This document shows, piece by piece, positions 49,016 to 58,998 of a stretch of 64,000 nt of DNA (position 1 is its first letter; the number at the start of each line of letters is the position of its first letter). A model generated the notes under the pieces. That model did no database searches. It was given only the letters and a program-made list of their open reading frames with translations, and was not told the origin of the DNA. The position numbers and the translations under genes were made by a program. Origin of the DNA: Streptomyces yangpuensis (GTDB lineage Bacteria > Actinomycetota > Actinomycetes > Streptomycetales > Streptomycetaceae). Where the stretch lies: NCBI RefSeq assembly GCF_001005295.1, contig NZ_LBMK01000003.1, positions 198,579-262,578 on the forward strand, read 5' to 3'.

Positions 49016-51583
49016 TCAGTCCTGTGCCGTGCCGGTGGTGGATCCGGTCAGGCCGCCCGGACGGCCCGGCCGGCCGGTGGGCGACGGGGACGGCGATCCG
49101 CTGGGTCCGCCGATGATCCCGGTCGTGGTTCCGCTGTCCGTGCCTCCGTCGGTGGTCCCGCGCGTGGTGTCCGGGTCGCAGTACAGCTCCCACGGCTTGC
49201 ACGGCCGGCCGCCCTTGGAGGGCGTCGGGGACGGCGGCGGGCTGCTCGGCGGGAGCGAGGACGGGGACTGGGACGGCGTCACGGGTGCCGTGGGCGTGGG
49301 GGAGGGGGCGCCGGCGGAGTCGGCCGTGACACCGATGTCCTCGGCCTCCGGGAAGTCCTTGACCGGGGTGCCCTTGAGGGCCTGGCCCATGTACTCGGTC
49401 CAGATCTCGGCCGGGATGTCACCACCGTGGAGGGAGGGGATGTCGCCCACGCCCTTCATGGAGATCAGCTTCTTCTCGGCCGAGTTGGGGTCGGTACGGA
49501 AGAGGACCACGGAGGTGGACAGTTCCGGGGTGTAGCCGACGAACCACGCCGACTTGTTCTCGTCGGTGGTGCCGGTCTTGCCCGCCGCGGGCCGGCCCAG
49601 CTTCTTGGCCTTCTTGCCGGTGCCGTTCTCGATGACGTTCTCCAGCACCTTGGTGACGTTGTCCGCGACCGCGTTGTCCATGGCCCGCTGGTCCTTGGGG
49701 GGCTCGAAGCCGGACAGCTTCTCGCCGTTCTTCTCGACCGCGGTCACGGAGTACGGCTCGCGGTGCATGCCGGACGCGGCGAAGGTGGCGTAGGAGTCGG
49801 CCATGCGGATGGCGCTGGGGGTGGAGGTGCCCAGGGCGAAGGAGGCGTCGTTGTTCGGGTTGATCGACTCCTCGAGAATGCCCGTGGCCTTCGCCACGTT
49901 CTTGACCTTGTCGTGGCCGACGTCGAAGACGAGCTGGGCGAACGGGACGTTGATGGACTTCTCCATCGCCTCGTTGAGGGTCACGTACCCGAAGGCGGTC
50001 GGGCTCTCGTTCTTCTGCCGGAACGGGTTGCCCGAGGAGTCGCGCAGCGGCTTGCCCTCACGGTTGTTGATCACCGTGAGGTCGTTCGCCTGGTACTTGC
50101 TGTCGACCGAGATGCCCTTGCCGTTGGAGTTCTGGGTGCCGTACTCCATGGCCGCCGCCAGCACGTACGGCTTCCAGGTCGAGCCGACGGGGACACCGCT
50201 GGTGTTGGCGTTGTTGCTGAAGTACTTCTTGTCCCAGCCCGGGCCGCCGTACAGGGCCACGAGCGCGCCGGTCTTCACGTCCACGGAGGCCGCGCCGAAC
50301 TGTACGAAGGTGTCGGTGTCGGGGCGCTTCTTCTCGTCGATCAGCCCGGCGCGGATGTCCTCGACGGCCTTCGTCATCGCGTCCACCTTGGGCTTCTCGA
50401 AGGTGGTCTTGATCCGGTAGCCGCCCATGGCCATCTGCTCGGCGGTGATGCCCTTGGTCTTCATCACGTACGCCTTGGCCGTGTCGACCAGGTAGCCGAT
50501 CTGACCGGTCATGCCGCGGGCCTGCTCCGACTCGACGCGCGCCGGGAACTCCGTGTACTTCGCCCGCTCCGCCGGGTCCATGCGGCCCACCTCGACCTCG
50601 CGGTCCAGCACCCAGGCCCAGCGCTTACGGGCCCGGTCCTCGTTGAGTTCGGGGGTGGCGGCGGCACCGATGCCGCCGTCCGGGTTGTAGAGGTTGGGGC
50701 CCTTGAGCACGGCGGCGAGGAACGCGCACTCGGAGGGGTTCAGGTCCTGGCTGTCCTTGCCGAAGTAGGCGCGGGCCGCGGCCTGGATGCCGTAGGCGTC
50801 CCGCCCGTAGTAGGCGGTGTTGAGGTAGCCGGCGAGGACCGTGTCCTTCTCCTCCGTGACACCCAGCCTTATGGCGATGAAGAGCTCGGTGACCTTGCGC
50901 TTGAGCGTCTGGTCGGAGTCCAGGTAGGTGTTCTTCACGTACTGCTGGGTGATGGTCGAGCCGCCCTGGGTGGAGCCGCCCGTGCCCATGTTCCACACGG
51001 CGCGGGCGATGCCCATCGGGTCCACGCCCTTGTCGGTCTCGAAGGATTCGTTCTCCGCCGCGATCACGGCGTCCCTCATCGACCGGGGGATGCTCGAGAT
51101 GGGAACGATCTGCCGGTTCATCGAACCGCCCGTCGCCACCATCTGGCTGCCGTCGGCCCAGTAGAAGACGTTGTTCTGCGCCTGGGCCGCTTTGTTGGGG
51201 TCGGGCGTGCTCACCATGGCGATACCGATGCCCGTACCGGCGACGATGACCGAGAAGAAGCCCAGGGCGGTGCCGGAGACCAGCTTCCAGGAGGGCACGA
51301 AGCGCTTCCAGCCGTCCCGGTCGGACCGCGGGTAGTTGATCAGCCGCTTGTCCGGGCCGCCGGCGCCTCCTCTGCCACGGCCCGAGGATCCTCTCTGCGC
51401 GGCCCGGCGGGCATCGGCGCGACTGCCCTGGGCGGGCTGCTGTGCGTAGGGGCCGCTGTGTGACGCGGTGGGGACGTCACGTCCGGCCGGGGCACCCCTG
51501 CCGGGGCGCGGCGGGGCGGCGCGGCGGGCGGAGGCCCGCCCCCCGCCCTGGGGCTGCGGCGGTTTGCGGCGGTGCTCGCTCAT
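49016..51583 (-). CDS. Class A penicillin-binding protein (glycosyltransferase-transpeptidase)
   Basis: 855 residues from the ATG at 51583 (MSEHRRKPPQPQGG). A basic Pro/Gly-rich cytoplasmic tail of about 95 residues, one membrane anchor (SGTALGFFSVIVAGTGIGIAM), a GT51 transglycosylase with ENESFETDKGVD and GGSTITQQYVKN, then a transpeptidase: SxxK as STWK, SxN as SIN (EKSINVPFAQL), KTGT as AGKTGTTDE. It polymerises and cross-links peptidoglycan outside the membrane. The C-terminal 120 residues are a Thr/Ser/Gly/Pro-rich tail with CKPWELYCDPD, an unusual two-Cys patch. It has its own terminator. A PadR gene is divergent upstream. Confidence 0.94.
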   Translation of the reverse strand: MSEHRRKPPQPQGGGRASARRAAPPRPGRGAPAGRDVPTASHSGPYAQQPAQGSRADARRAAQRGSSGRGRGGAGGPDKRLINYPRSDRDGWKRFVPSWKLVSGTALGFFSVIVAGTGIGIAMVSTPDPNKAAQAQNNVFYWADGSQMVATGGSMNRQIVPISSIPRSMRDAVIAAENESFETDKGVDPMGIARAVWNMGTGGSTQGGSTITQQYVKNTYLDSDQTLKRKVTELFIAIRLGVTEEKDTVLAGYLNTAYYGRDAYGIQAAARAYFGKDSQDLNPSECAFLAAVLKGPNLYNPDGGIGAAATPELNEDRARKRWAWVLDREVEVGRMDPAERAKYTEFPARVESEQARGMTGQIGYLVDTAKAYVMKTKGITAEQMAMGGYRIKTTFEKPKVDAMTKAVEDIRAGLIDEKKRPDTDTFVQFGAASVDVKTGALVALYGGPGWDKKYFSNNANTSGVPVGSTWKPYVLAAAMEYGTQNSNGKGISVDSKYQANDLTVINNREGKPLRDSSGNPFRQKNESPTAFGYVTLNEAMEKSINVPFAQLVFDVGHDKVKNVAKATGILEESINPNNDASFALGTSTPSAIRMADSYATFAASGMHREPYSVTAVEKNGEKLSGFEPPKDQRAMDNAVADNVTKVLENVIENGTGKKAKKLGRPAAGKTGTTDENKSAWFVGYTPELSTSVVLFRTDPNSAEKKLISMKGVGDIPSLHGGDIPAEIWTEYMGQALKGTPVKDFPEAEDIGVTADSAGAPSPTPTAPVTPSQSPSSLPPSSPPPSPTPSKGGRPCKPWELYCDPDTTRGTTDGGTDSGTTTGIIGGPSGSPSPSPTGRPGRPGGLTGSTTGTAQD

Positions 51584-51796
51584 CGAACGACTACTCCTCG
51601 GGCAGGCGAGTGGCCTGGAAGCGGCAGATGAATTCCGGTTCCCCCCGGTGTCATGGCGCACAGACTACGCACGCTCAAAACCCGACCAGTGCCGAAGTTC
51701 ACCCCAAATCAGGCAACCTGCCTGGTGCGAACCGGTGATGTGATGCCGGTCACCATGTCTCCCCTTGTCGATGAAGGCGGCCCGTTCTATCGTCTG

Positions 51797-51817
51797 GATG
51801 TATCGAGCCGATACATC
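51797..51817. promoter_or_regulatory. PadR-type operator upstream of padR
   Basis: Arms GATGTATCG (51797-51805) and CGATACATC (51809-51817) with a 3-bp centre. PadR-family boxes carry ATGTAT/ATACAT half sites. It lies 42 bp before the PadR start, so autoregulation is likely. Confidence 0.7.
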
Positions 51818-51858
51818 AGCTCGACATAAAGACTCAGGGGTGGAGGAGAGGCAGGCGG

Positions 51859-52461
51859 ATGAGCAGACGCTCCGGCATCCTCGAGTTCGCCGTCCTCGGG
51901 CTGCTCCGCGAATCCCCCATGCACGGTTACGAGCTGCGCAAGCGGCTCAACACCTCGCTGGGAGTGTTCAGGGCCTTCAGCTACGGGACGCTCTACCCCT
52001 GCCTCAAGACACTCGTCGCCAACGGCTGGTTGATCGAAGAACCGGGCAACGCCCCGGAAGACGCTCTCGCCGCTTCACTCGCAGGGCGCCGCGCCAAGAT
52101 CGTCTACCGGTTGACGGCCGCGGGTAAGGAGCGCTTCGAGGAGCTCCTCTCCCACACGGGCCCCGAGACCTGGGAGGACGAGTCCTTCGCCGCCCGCTTC
52201 GCCTTCTTCGGCCAGACCGAACGAGACGTGCGCATGCGGGTGCTGGAGGGCCGCCGCAGCCGGCTGGAGGAGCGCCTGGAGAAGATGCGCGCCTCCCTCG
52301 CCCGAACGCGGGAGCGCCTCGACGACTACACGCTTGAGCTGCAGCGGCACGGCATGGAGTCCGTGGAGCGCGAAGTGCGCTGGCTGAACGAGCTCATCGA
52401 GAGTGAGCGGGCGGGACGGGATCGGCGACGATCAGGTCCGTCCGACGAAACCGAAAAATGA
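51859..52461 (+). CDS. PadR-family transcriptional regulator
   Basis: 200 residues. The winged helix is typical: [54 protein letters not shown], with a beta wing [21 protein letters not shown]. The C-terminal half is a long coiled-coil helix ([58 protein letters not shown]) for dimerisation, a PadR-s1/Vir type. It likely binds its own operator at 51797-51817. The ATG has GGAGAGGCAGGCGG upstream. The Ino1 gene begins 49 bp downstream, so one transcript with ino1 is likely; this order is kept in other Streptomyces. The ligand is unknown. Confidence 0.9.
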   Translation: MSRRSGILEFAVLGLLRESPMHGYELRKRLNTSLGVFRAFSYGTLYPCLKTLVANGWLIEEPGNAPEDALAASLAGRRAKIVYRLTAAGKERFEELLSHTGPETWEDESFAARFAFFGQTERDVRMRVLEGRRSRLEERLEKMRASLARTRERLDDYTLELQRHGMESVEREVRWLNELIESERAGRDRRRSGPSDETEK

Positions 52462-52510
52462 GGACTGCATTGTGCAGACCTCGTCCGAGAACAAACAGGG
52501 AGCAACCGGA

Positions 52511-53593
52511 ATGGGTTCGGTTCGCGTAGCCATCGTCGGCGTGGGCAACTGCGCCGCCTCGCTGGTGCAGGGCGTCGAGTACTACAAGGACGCCGACCCG
52601 GCGTCCAAGGTCCCCGGGCTGATGCACGTCCAGTTCGGCGACTACCACGTGCGTGACATCGAGTTCGTCGCCGCGTTCGACGTCGACGCGAAGAAGGTCG
52701 GCCTCGACCTTTCGGACGCCATCGGCGCCAGCGAGAACAACACCATCAAGATCTGCGACGTCCCGAACGCCGGTGTGACCGTTCAGCGCGGCCACACCTA
52801 CGACGGTCTGGGCAAGTACTACCGCCAGACGATCGAGGAGTCCGCCGAGGCCCCGGTCGACGTCGTCCAGGTCCTCAAGGACCGTGAGGTCGACGTCCTG
52901 ATCTGCTACCTGCCGGTCGGTTCCGAGGACGCGGCGAAGTTCTACGCGCAGTGCGCCATCGACGCCAAGGTCGCCTTCGTCAACGCCCTCCCGGTCTTCA
53001 TCGCCGGCACCAAGGAGTGGGCCGACAAGTTCACCGAGGCCGGTGTCCCGATCGTCGGCGACGACATCAAGTCCCAGGTCGGCGCCACCATCACGCACCG
53101 CGTGATGGCAAAGCTGTTCGAGGACCGCGGTGTCCGTCTCGAGCGCACCATGCAGCTCAACGTCGGCGGCAACATGGACTTCAAGAACATGCTCGAGCGC
53201 GACCGCCTCGAGTCGAAGAAGATCTCCAAGACCCAGGCCGTCACCTCGCAGATCCCCGACCGCGAGCTGGGCGAGAAGAACGTCCACATCGGCCCGTCCG
53301 ACTACGTCGCGTGGCTCGACGACCGCAAGTGGGCCTACGTCCGCCTCGAGGGCCGCGCCTTCGGTGACGTCCCGCTGAACCTGGAGTACAAGCTCGAGGT
53401 GTGGGACTCCCCGAACTCCGCCGGTGTCATCATCGACGCCCTGCGCGCCGCGAAGATCGCCAAGGACCGCGGCATCGGCGGCCCGATCCTGTCGGCGTCC
53501 AGCTACTTCATGAAGTCCCCGCCGGTCCAGTACTTCGACGACGAGGCCCTGGCCAACGTCGAGAAGTTCATCAAGGGCGAGGTCGAGCGCTAG
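52511..53593 (+). CDS. ino1: Inositol-3-phosphate synthase (Ino1)
   Basis: 360 residues from the ATG at 52511 behind GGGAG. The NAD-binding loop is [20 protein letters not shown]. Conserved catalytic parts: [23 protein letters not shown] with catalytic Lys, [23 protein letters not shown], and [16 protein letters not shown]. It converts glucose-6-phosphate to inositol-3-phosphate in the cytoplasm. In actinomycetes inositol feeds mycothiol and phosphatidylinositol. A strong terminator follows after 47 bp. It sits behind a PadR gene, which may control it. Confidence 0.96.
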   Translation: MGSVRVAIVGVGNCAASLVQGVEYYKDADPASKVPGLMHVQFGDYHVRDIEFVAAFDVDAKKVGLDLSDAIGASENNTIKICDVPNAGVTVQRGHTYDGLGKYYRQTIEESAEAPVDVVQVLKDREVDVLICYLPVGSEDAAKFYAQCAIDAKVAFVNALPVFIAGTKEWADKFTEAGVPIVGDDIKSQVGATITHRVMAKLFEDRGVRLERTMQLNVGGNMDFKNMLERDRLESKKISKTQAVTSQIPDRELGEKNVHIGPSDYVAWLDDRKWAYVRLEGRAFGDVPLNLEYKLEVWDSPNSAGVIIDALRAAKIAKDRGIGGPILSASSYFMKSPPVQYFDDEALANVEKFIKGEVER

Positions 53594-53640
53594 TCGAAGC
53601 CCCGCGAGTCCTGTCGACACCTGGACTTCGGCTGTTCTTC

Positions 53641-53681
53641 CGCGGAGGGTCCCCGGGCAATGTGCCCGGGGACCCTCCGCG
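53641..53681 (+). terminator. Strong terminator after ino1
   Basis: 19-bp perfect arms (53641-53659 and 53663-53681) with a 3-nt loop. No T-run. It ends 18 bp before the likely MFS start. Confidence 0.9.
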
Positions 53682-53699
53682 TATGTGACCCTTTCCCTC

Positions 53700-54968
53700 A
53701 TGCCTGTCGTACGTGATCTGCGCGTACTCCTGCGCCTGAGGGACTTCCGCAACCTGCTCGCCGTACGGCTGCTCTCCCAGGCGGCGGACGGCGTGTACCA
53801 GGTCGCGCTCGCCACCTATGTCGTCTTCTCCCCCGAGAAGCAGACCTCGCCGGCGGCCATCGCCTCGGCCATGGCGGTCCTGCTGCTCCCCTACTCGGTG
53901 ATCGGCCCCTTCGCCGGTGTGCTCCTCGACCGCTGGCGCCGTCGTCAGGTCTTCCTCTACGGCAATCTGCTGCGGGCCTTCCTCGCCTGCATCACCGCGG
54001 TGCTGATCGTCGCCCACGTTCCCGACTGGCTGTTCTACGCCTCGGCGCTGTCCGTGACCGCCGTGAACCGCTTCGTGCTGGCCGGGCTGGCCGCCTCGCT
54101 GCCTCACGTCGTCGGAGCCGATCAGCTGGTCACCGCGAACGCGCTCTCCCCCACCGCGGGGACCCTCGCGGCCGTGGCCGGCGGAGGACTGGCCTTCCTC
54201 GTCCGGCTGCTGGCGTCCGGCTCCAACGCCCTCGTCGTCCTGCTCGGGGCCTGTCTCTATCTGTGTGCGGCCCTCGTCTCCCTGCGGCTGGCCATCGGGC
54301 TGCTCGGTCCCGACCACTCCGCGGGGCAGGCCCACCCGTCGGTGGCCCAAGGCATCGCCCTCACCGTGCGGGGCATGACCGAAGGCCTCCGCCACCTCGC
54401 CTCCCGGCGCCGGGCGGCCTGGGCACTCACCGCGATGACCATGATGAGGTTCTGCTACGGGGCCCTGTTCGTCATGCTGCTGATGCTCTGCCGCTACGCC
54501 TGGTCGGACAACGAGGCCGAGGGGCTCGCCCTCCTGGGCATCGCGGTCGGCACCTCCGGAGCGGGATTCTTCGCGGCCGCCGTCGTGACCCCGTGGCTGG
54601 TGGGGCGGCTGGGCACCCTCGGCTGGATCACCGCCTGCGCCGCGGGCTCCGCTGTCCTGGTGCCGGCCCTCGGCCTGTTCTTCGCCCCAGGGCCGATGCT
54701 GGTCGCCGCGTTCGTCCTGGGTCTCGCCACCCAGGGCGCCAAGATCTCCACCGACACCGAACTGCAGTCCCGGGTGGACGACGACTACCGCGGCCGGGTG
54801 TTCTCCGTCTACGACGTGCTGTTCAACGTCGCCTTCGTCGGGGCGGCGGCGGTGGCCGCTCTCATGCTCCCCCCGGACGGGCGGTCCGTGGTCCTGCTCG
54901 CCTGTGTGTCCGTCCTCTACGCCCTGACCGCGGTACTCCTCGGCCGACGCAGCCGATGTTTCACGTGA
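53700..54968 (+). CDS. MFS transporter
   Basis: 422 residues from the ATG at 53700; a GTG at 53685 is an alternative but is nearly inside the ino1 terminator. Twelve hydrophobic helices, with the MFS loop LLDRWRRRQVFLYGNLLRA between helices 2 and 3 and a second RVDDDYRGRVFSVYDVL between helices 10 and 11, typical of drug/lysophospholipid exporters of the MFS-3 type. The substrate is unknown. The last codons and stop TGA are provided by a parS site (residues RCFT then stop). No ribosome site is clear, so a leaderless message is possible. It is convergent with the tRNA nucleotidyltransferase gene. Confidence 0.87.
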   Translation: MPVVRDLRVLLRLRDFRNLLAVRLLSQAADGVYQVALATYVVFSPEKQTSPAAIASAMAVLLLPYSVIGPFAGVLLDRWRRRQVFLYGNLLRAFLACITAVLIVAHVPDWLFYASALSVTAVNRFVLAGLAASLPHVVGADQLVTANALSPTAGTLAAVAGGGLAFLVRLLASGSNALVVLLGACLYLCAALVSLRLAIGLLGPDHSAGQAHPSVAQGIALTVRGMTEGLRHLASRRRAAWALTAMTMMRFCYGALFVMLLMLCRYAWSDNEAEGLALLGIAVGTSGAGFFAAAVVTPWLVGRLGTLGWITACAAGSAVLVPALGLFFAPGPMLVAAFVLGLATQGAKISTDTELQSRVDDDYRGRVFSVYDVLFNVAFVGAAAVAALMLPPDGRSVVLLACVSVLYALTAVLLGRRSRCFT

Positions 54969-54971
54969 AAC
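54958..54971. promoter_or_regulatory. parS site overlapping the MFS stop codon
   Basis: Perfect GTTTCACGTGAAAC; the TGA within it is the MFS stop codon. Confidence 0.95.
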
Positions 54972-55001
54972 ATCGCCGATGCCCGTGGGCGCCGTGCCGA
55001 T

Positions 55002-55015
55002 GTTTCACGTGAAAC
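55002..55015. promoter_or_regulatory. parS site between convergent genes
   Basis: Perfect GTTTCACGTGAAAC with GCCGAT and ATCGGC flanks, a 26-bp dyad, 44 bp after the previous parS. Confidence 0.95.
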
Positions 55016-55035
55016 ATCGGCACGGCGCCCACGGG

Positions 55036-56502
55036 TCAGCCTTGGGCCGCCCACCACTCCTTGAGGGCGGCGACGGCGGCGTCATGCTCCATCGGGCCGT
55101 TCTCCAGCCGCATCTCCAGCAAGAAGGCGTAGGCCTTCCCGATCACCGGCCCGGGGCCCACGTCCAGGACGCGCATGATCTCGTTGCCGTCGAGGTCGGG
55201 CCGGATCGCGTCCAGCTCCTCCTGCTCCTGAAGCTGTGCGATCCGCTCCTCCAGCCCGTCGTAGGTGCGGGAGAGCGCGTTGGCCTTGCGCTTGTTGCGC
55301 GTGGTGCAGTCGGACCGGGTCAGCTTGTGCAGGCGGTCCAGCAGCGGGCCGGCGTCGCGGACGTAGCGCCGCACCGCGGAGTCCGTCCACTCACCGTCTC
55401 CGTAGCCGTGGAAGCGCAGGTGCAGCTCGACCAGCCGGGACACATCCTTGACCATGTCGTTGGAGTACTTCAGCGCGGTCAGCCGCTTCTTGGTCATCTT
55501 CGCGCCCACCACCTCGTGGTGGTGGAAGGAGACCCTGCCGTCGCTCTCGAAGCGCCGGGTGCGGGGCTTACCGATGTCGTGCAGCAGGGCAGCGAGCCGC
55601 AGCACGAGGTCCGGGCCGTCCTCCTCCAGCGCGATCGCCTGCTCCAGCACGATCAGCGAGTGGTCGTAGACGTCCTTGTGCCGGTGGTGCTCGTCACTCT
55701 CCAGCCGCAGAGCCGGCAGTTCGGGCAGCACCCGGTCGGCCAGCCCGGTGTCCACCAGCAGTCCCAGACCCCGGCGCGGGTTGGCGGAGAGGATCAGTTT
55801 GTTCAGCTCGCCCTGGACCCGCTCGGCCGAGACGATCTCGATCCGTTCGGACATCGCCTTCATCGCGGCCACGACCTCCGGGGCGACCTCGAAGTCCAGC
55901 TGCGCCGAGAAGCGCGCCGCCCGCAGCATCCGCAGGGGATCGTCGGAGAAGGAGTCCTCAGGGGTTCCCGGGGTCCGCAGCACGCCCGCGGCCAGGTCGT
56001 CCAGGCCACCGTGCGGGTCGATGAACTCCTGCTCGGGCAGGGCCAGGGCCATCGCGTTGACCGTGAAGTCACGGCGCACGAGGTCCTCGTCGATCGAGTC
56101 GCCGTAGGACACCTCCGGCTTGCGCGACGTGCGGTCGTAGGCCTCCGAGCGGTACGTCGTCACCTCGATCTGGAAGTTCCGCACGACGTCCCCGACGCGC
56201 GCGTTCTTCTGGGCCCCGACGGTGCCGAAGGCGATGCCGACGTCCCAGACCGAGTCGGCCCACGGCCGGACGATCTTCAGAACATCCTCGGGGCGGGCGT
56301 CGGTCGTGAAGTCGAGATCGTTGCCGAGACGCCCGAGCAGCGCATCGCGGACGGACCCGCCGACCAGAGCGAGGCGGAAGCCCGCCTCCTGGAACCGGCG
56401 GCCGAGCTCGTCGGCGACAGGAGCGACCCGCAGCAGTTCACTGACCGCGCGGCGCTGCACCTGACTCAGGGCACTGGGGTTGTCTTCGTTGGCGTTCGGC
56501 AC
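55036..56502 (-). CDS. CCA-adding tRNA nucleotidyltransferase with HD domain
   Basis: 488 residues from the GTG at 56502; TACCCT 8 bp upstream looks like a -10 box, so the message is probably leaderless. The nucleotidyltransferase core has ALVGGSVRDALLGRLGNDLDFTTDARPED, RRDFTVNAMAL and SFSDDPLRMLRAARF. An HD domain follows: LLHDIGKPRTRRF with HHHEVVGAKM. The family adds CCA to tRNA 3' ends; some members only add A or are poly(A) polymerases, and the motif set here fits the actinobacterial CCA enzyme with an HD phosphohydrolase. It is cytoplasmic and next to murJ-region genes as in mycobacteria (PcnA). Confidence 0.92.
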   Translation of the reverse strand: MPNANEDNPSALSQVQRRAVSELLRVAPVADELGRRFQEAGFRLALVGGSVRDALLGRLGNDLDFTTDARPEDVLKIVRPWADSVWDVGIAFGTVGAQKNARVGDVVRNFQIEVTTYRSEAYDRTSRKPEVSYGDSIDEDLVRRDFTVNAMALALPEQEFIDPHGGLDDLAAGVLRTPGTPEDSFSDDPLRMLRAARFSAQLDFEVAPEVVAAMKAMSERIEIVSAERVQGELNKLILSANPRRGLGLLVDTGLADRVLPELPALRLESDEHHRHKDVYDHSLIVLEQAIALEEDGPDLVLRLAALLHDIGKPRTRRFESDGRVSFHHHEVVGAKMTKKRLTALKYSNDMVKDVSRLVELHLRFHGYGDGEWTDSAVRRYVRDAGPLLDRLHKLTRSDCTTRNKRKANALSRTYDGLEERIAQLQEQEELDAIRPDLDGNEIMRVLDVGPGPVIGKAYAFLLEMRLENGPMEHDAAVAALKEWWAAQG

Positions 56503-56687
56503 AACAGAAAAGGGTACGTGCCCAACCCACCCGGGACCGCCCCGTTTATCGGCGCCCCCGGCACCCGGCCGCCGCGCGGCCGGCCGATCATGTGGAGCAA
56601 GGGGCGGCACTCGCACACAGCGCACCTCGTTACCATTCGTGGACGCACAAAAGACGACCACTGACACTTCTAGGGACGGGCTAGCGC

Positions 56688-58952
56688 GTGGCCGAGGCGG
56701 CAGACATCCAAGGGGCCTCCCCCGCCCCTGTCCGGCGCCGATGGCTGCGGCGCGCGATCGTCCTGCTCGCCGGGACCCCCGTGCTGGCCGCTCTCGTCTA
56801 CGCCCCCGCCCCACAGGCCGAGGCCGCGCAGGCCTCCTCCGTCGACGTCCAGCTTGTCTCCATGGCCCCGACCGCCCCGGTGAAGGGCGACACCCTCACC
56901 ATCCAGGGCACCGTGGTCAACACCGGCTCCGAGACGATCACTGACGCCCACGTGGGGCTGCGGGTCGGACCCGCGCTCACGGACCGGTCGTCCATCGACG
57001 AGACGGCGGACCGTAACGGCTTCCGGGCCGGCACCGACCCCGGCGAGATCGACTCGGCCTACGCCGTGAAGATCGCCTCCCTGCCGTCGAAGGTCACCCA
57101 CAACTTCACCCTCACCGTCCCGGTGAACAAGCTCGAGCTCGACAAGGACGGCGTCTACCAGCTCGGGGTCTCCCTGTCCGGGGTGACCGACAGCCGGCCG
57201 TCCGAGCAGGTGCTGGGCATCAAGCGGACCTTCCTGCCCTGGCAGCCCGAGGCCGCCGCCAAGCGCTCGCAGCTCACCTACGTATGGCCATTGATCTCCA
57301 CCACCCGCGTCACGGCCGAGACCGGATCGGACGAACTCCAGACGCCGGTCTTTCTCGACGACTCCCTCTCCGAGGAGATCAAGCCCGGCGGCCGCCTGGA
57401 ACAGATGGTCACGCTCGGCAAGGACCTGCCGGTCACCTGGGTCATCGATCCCGACCTGCTCTACACGGTCGACGCGATGACCAAGGGCTACCGGGTCCGC
57501 ACCCCCAACGGGAAGTCCGTCCAGGGGAAGAACAAGGCCGTCGCCGAACAGTGGCTGAACTCACTGGAGGCGGCCGTCCAGGGCAAGAAGGTCGTCGCCC
57601 TGCCCTTTGCCGACCCCGACCTCGCCTCCCTGGCACACCACGGCAAGGACGTCTCGGGCACCCTGGGGCAGCTCCGCCCGGCCACCGACAAGGCCAAGGC
57701 AGCCGTCCAGACCGTCCTGCACGTCCCCGCGTCCACCGACTTCTCCTGGCCCGTGAACGGCGCCATCGACCCGGCCATCGTCAACGTGGCCACCTCGGCC
57801 GGCGCCCACAACGTCCTGACCCGCAGCGACAGCCTCGTGGAGAGCGGCGCCCTCGGCTACACGCCGTCGGCCGCCCGCCCCATCGGGGCCGGCACCACCG
57901 CCGTCGTGGCGGACGCCGAGCTGTCCACCGCGTTCGAGGGCGACATGCTGAACGCCGGCAGCTCCACGCTCGCCGTGCAGCGGTTCCTCGCCCACAGCCT
58001 CGCCCTGAACCTGCAGAAGACCGACGAACAGCGCAGCTTCGTCGTGGCCCCGCAGCGGATGCCGACCGTCAGCCAGGCGCAGACGATGGCCGCCGCCGTA
58101 CGGGGCCTCCAGGGGGGCCGCTGGACGCAGCCCGCGGACCTCGAAGCGGCCGCCGCCGCCAAGCCCGACCCCGGCGCCGCCACCCAGGTGCCGGGCGCCG
58201 GCCAGTACCCGGAGGACCTGCGCAAGCAGGAGCTGCCGGTGTCGGCCTTCGAGAAGATCCGCACCACCCAGAACACTCTCGACCATTTCAAGGTGATCCT
58301 CGCCGCACCCGACCGCGTGGAGATCCCCTTCGGCAACACGATCAACCGGGAGATGTCGACCTCCTGGCGAGGACGTCCCGACGAGGCCCGCCTCTACCGG
58401 GACCAGGTGCAGGAATACCTGATGGGTCTCACCGAGAAGGTCAAGGTCATCCCCAAGTCCGACGCCACCCTGTCCGGACACAGCGCCACCATCCCGGTCA
58501 GCGTCCAGAACAGCCTCGTGCAGGACGTGCACGACCTGGTCCTGCGGGTGAAGTCCGCCAACCCGTCCCGCCTGATGTTCGGCGACAGCGGCCAGGCGGA
58601 GCAGCAGGTCACCGTGCAGGGCGACCACACCCAGACGGTGAAGTTCCCGGCCAACGCCACCGCGAGCGGACCCGTCGAGGTCACCGCGCAGCTCTTCACC
58701 AAGGACGGCATCCCCTACGGCAAGGAACGCCGGTTCACCGTGGAGGCCACCGAGATCACCCCCACCGTGATGCTCGTGATCGCCGGCGGTGTGCTCCTCC
58801 TGGTTCTGGCAGGCATCAAGATGTACGCCAGTCGCAAGCGTGTCGCAGCCCGCGCCGCCGCCGAGGAGAGCGAGCAGCCGAGTGACGAGTCCCCGGACAC
58901 CGAACCGCAAAGCACCGAGGGGTCCGGCACGAGTGAGACAGTGGACCGTTGA
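56688..58952 (+). CDS. DUF6049-family membrane-anchored protein
   Basis: 754 residues from the GTG at 56688. A signal or anchor helix (AIVLLAGTPVLAALVYAPAPQAEA) precedes a large extracellular region, and a C-terminal anchor VMLVIAGGVLLLVLAGIKMYASRKR leaves an acidic tail inside. The region holds an Ig-like domain (VQLVSMAPTAPVKGDTLTIQGTV), a long central segment with WVIDPDLLYTVDAMTKGY and a second Ig-like domain near ATIPVSVQNSLVQDVHDLVLRV. Proteins of this family stand directly before MurJ in actinobacteria, but the role is unknown. It is probably co-transcribed with murJ 46 bp downstream. It may help peptidoglycan assembly, by position only. Confidence 0.85.
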   Translation: MAEAADIQGASPAPVRRRWLRRAIVLLAGTPVLAALVYAPAPQAEAAQASSVDVQLVSMAPTAPVKGDTLTIQGTVVNTGSETITDAHVGLRVGPALTDRSSIDETADRNGFRAGTDPGEIDSAYAVKIASLPSKVTHNFTLTVPVNKLELDKDGVYQLGVSLSGVTDSRPSEQVLGIKRTFLPWQPEAAAKRSQLTYVWPLISTTRVTAETGSDELQTPVFLDDSLSEEIKPGGRLEQMVTLGKDLPVTWVIDPDLLYTVDAMTKGYRVRTPNGKSVQGKNKAVAEQWLNSLEAAVQGKKVVALPFADPDLASLAHHGKDVSGTLGQLRPATDKAKAAVQTVLHVPASTDFSWPVNGAIDPAIVNVATSAGAHNVLTRSDSLVESGALGYTPSAARPIGAGTTAVVADAELSTAFEGDMLNAGSSTLAVQRFLAHSLALNLQKTDEQRSFVVAPQRMPTVSQAQTMAAAVRGLQGGRWTQPADLEAAAAAKPDPGAATQVPGAGQYPEDLRKQELPVSAFEKIRTTQNTLDHFKVILAAPDRVEIPFGNTINREMSTSWRGRPDEARLYRDQVQEYLMGLTEKVKVIPKSDATLSGHSATIPVSVQNSLVQDVHDLVLRVKSANPSRLMFGDSGQAEQQVTVQGDHTQTVKFPANATASGPVEVTAQLFTKDGIPYGKERRFTVEATEITPTVMLVIAGGVLLLVLAGIKMYASRKRVAARAAAEESEQPSDESPDTEPQSTEGSGTSETVDR

Positions 58953-58998
58953 GCGATGCCGTGGCCGGTCGGCCTGGGGACGATGAGGTGGGGTTTCG

